In this document: piece by piece, positions 63,247 through 64,000 of the stretch
How the letters are laid out: every line of letters begins with the position of its first letter
Numbering within the stretch: position 1 is the first letter of the stretch
Origin: Lachnoclostridium sp. An169
Lineage (GTDB): Bacteria; Bacillota; Clostridia; Lachnospirales; Lachnospiraceae
Length of the DNA stretch: 64,000 nt
Assembly: GCF_002160525.1 (NCBI RefSeq)
Contig: NZ_NFKT01000001.1
Coordinates: 124,001 to 188,000 of the forward strand
Direction: 5' to 3'
Translations under genes and position numbers: made by a program
The notes under the pieces: generated by a model
Told to the model about the DNA's origin: nothing
The model's input: only the letters and a program-made list of their open reading frames with translations
The model's database searches: none

Positions 63247-64000
63247 ATGATACGATTTGGAAAAAAAGCAGCGGCCGTCGCAGCGTTTTCCGTCATGGCG
63301 TCCATGGCGTTTACCGGCTGCAGCGGTTCGATTAATTCAGATGAAGTCGTGGCGACTGTAGGTGGGGAGGAGATGACTCTCGGAGTAGCGAATTTCTATG
63401 CGAGATTCACCCAGGGGCAGTATGAGACTTATCTTGCCGGCATGATGGGAACTACGGCGGAAGAGATGTGGGCGCAGGATGCCGGGGACGGTTCGACCTA
63501 TGAGGAGTCCACAAAGGACGGTATTATGGAGAACCTGGAAAATATGTATCTGATTTCCCAGCATGCGGGAGAGTACGGCGTCTCCCTGACCGATGAGGAT
63601 GAGGAGGCCATTGCAGCCGCTGCAGAACAGTTTGACGCGGATAATTCCGAAGAGGTGAAAGAGACTGTATCCGGCTACCGCAAGGATGTGGAGAAGGTTC
63701 TTGAGCTTCTGACGATTCAGAGCAAGATGTATGATCCCATGAGAGAGGGAGTTGATGAGGAAGTTTCCGATGAGGAGGCGGCGCAGAAGAGCATGCAGTA
63801 TGTGTTCTTCTCCTACACGACAACCGATGATTCCGGAGCCAGCGTGCAGCTGACTGACGAGGAAAAAGAAGCGCTGCTCTCCACAGCACAGTCATTTTCT
63901 GACCGGGCGGCAGCAGGGGAAGACATGGAAGCACTTGCATCGGAGATGGGAGTTGAGGTGCAGACCGGAACCTTTGATTCGGACAGTACAACTCCGAATG
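63247..64000 (+). CDS. PrsA/SurA-like foldase lipoprotein (partial, cut at window edge)
   Basis: The frame is open to the window end, giving at least 251 residues. It has a lipoprotein signal with the lipobox FTGC (Cys near 25) and an N-terminal SurA/PrsA-like helical domain, with DEVVATVGGEEMTLGVANFYARF. The start of a following domain resembles a PpiC-type parvulin insert, but its catalytic core would lie beyond the edge. TTAGGAGG precedes the ATG, and the gene has its own promoter. The likely role is folding of exported proteins. Confidence 0.72.
   Translation, partial: MIRFGKKAAAVAAFSVMASMAFTGCSGSINSDEVVATVGGEEMTLGVANFYARFTQGQYETYLAGMMGTTAEEMWAQDAGDGSTYEESTKDGIMENLENMYLISQHAGEYGVSLTDEDEEAIAAAAEQFDADNSEEVKETVSGYRKDVEKVLELLTIQSKMYDPMREGVDEEVSDEEAAQKSMQYVFFSYTTTDDSGASVQLTDEEKEALLSTAQSFSDRAAAGEDMEALASEMGVEVQTGTFDSDSTTPN

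Noticed and set aside
1-64000. Insertion sequences, prophage, integrase or toxin-antitoxin genes
   Set aside because: No transposase, integrase, phage or toxin-antitoxin-like protein was recognised anywhere in the window.

Overview
The window looks like chromosome from a spore-forming, Gram-positive gut Clostridium of the Lachnospiraceae type. Evidence for this: a division and cell-wall (dcw) cluster with two class B penicillin-binding proteins, spoIIGA-sigE-sigG, the spore coat set cotJA-cotJB-cotJC, strong Shine-Dalgarno sites, sigma-A promoters with 17 bp spacers, and many ATGA start/stop overlaps. Assignment below family level is inference from gene content only. The last gene runs off the right edge.

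Layout. 1-10.1 kb: a solitary mreB, the helicase gene recD2, comF with a non-standard start codon, two uncharacterised membrane proteins leading into the c-di-AMP genes cdaA-cdaR, an HPr-like gene, and an LCP-family cell-wall polymer ligase. 10.2-15.9 kb: two large secreted cell-wall enzymes, a GH25 muramidase and an L,D-transpeptidase, which share one family of about 95-residue aromatic-rich repeats (6 and 7 copies). 16.1-33.5 kb: an AT-rich surface-glycan locus reading one way. It holds a nucleotide-sugar 4,6-dehydratase, a PLP aminotransferase, an initiating sugar-phosphate transferase, glycosyltransferases, a LicD phosphotransferase, a TarI/TarJ-like pair for CDP-ribitol, a lipoprotein, a Wzy-like polymerase, an MBOAT O-acyltransferase cut by one in-frame TAG, an AlgX/AlgJ-like partner, a GT14 branching enzyme and a Wzx flippase. 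33.5-41 kb: a cohesin-like surface protein with a very acidic cytoplasmic tail, an HtrA protease, the cotJ operon on the minus strand, tRNA-Pro(GGG), a SEDS glycosyltransferase, DegV and a small membrane protein. 41.1-52.9 kb: the dcw cluster (mraZ, rsmH, ftsL-like, two PBPs, mraY, murD, SEDS, divIB, ftsZ) behind a promoter followed by four 10-bp-phased operator repeats. 53.1-57.3 kb: spoIIGA-sigE behind a Spo0A-type promoter, with sigG and a beta-CASP nuclease on the opposite strand. 57.5-64 kb: HAD phosphatase, small proteins, pth, mfd and a PrsA-like lipoprotein.

How it fits together. Most of the window builds the cell envelope. The dcw cluster, mreB, the SEDS proteins and the PBPs make and divide peptidoglycan. 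The glycan locus appears to make a lipid-linked, polymerised polymer starting with an amino-trideoxy sugar and carrying ribitol-phosphate. That combination resembles pneumococcal teichoic acid, and the LCP protein upstream could attach it to peptidoglycan. The GH25 and L,D-transpeptidase proteins would act on the same wall. The spoIIG region and cotJ belong to endospore formation.

Most notable: the nonsense codon in the MBOAT gene; the AATGal/CDP-ribitol/LicD-type gene set; the shared repeat family in the two wall enzymes; the MraZ-type operator array; the spoIIG-like promoter with a 21-bp spacer and Spo0A-box-like sites; the CTG/ATT start of comF; a KTA in place of KTG in the second PBP, with a hairpin covering its ribosome site; and the acidic-tailed cohesin-like protein.
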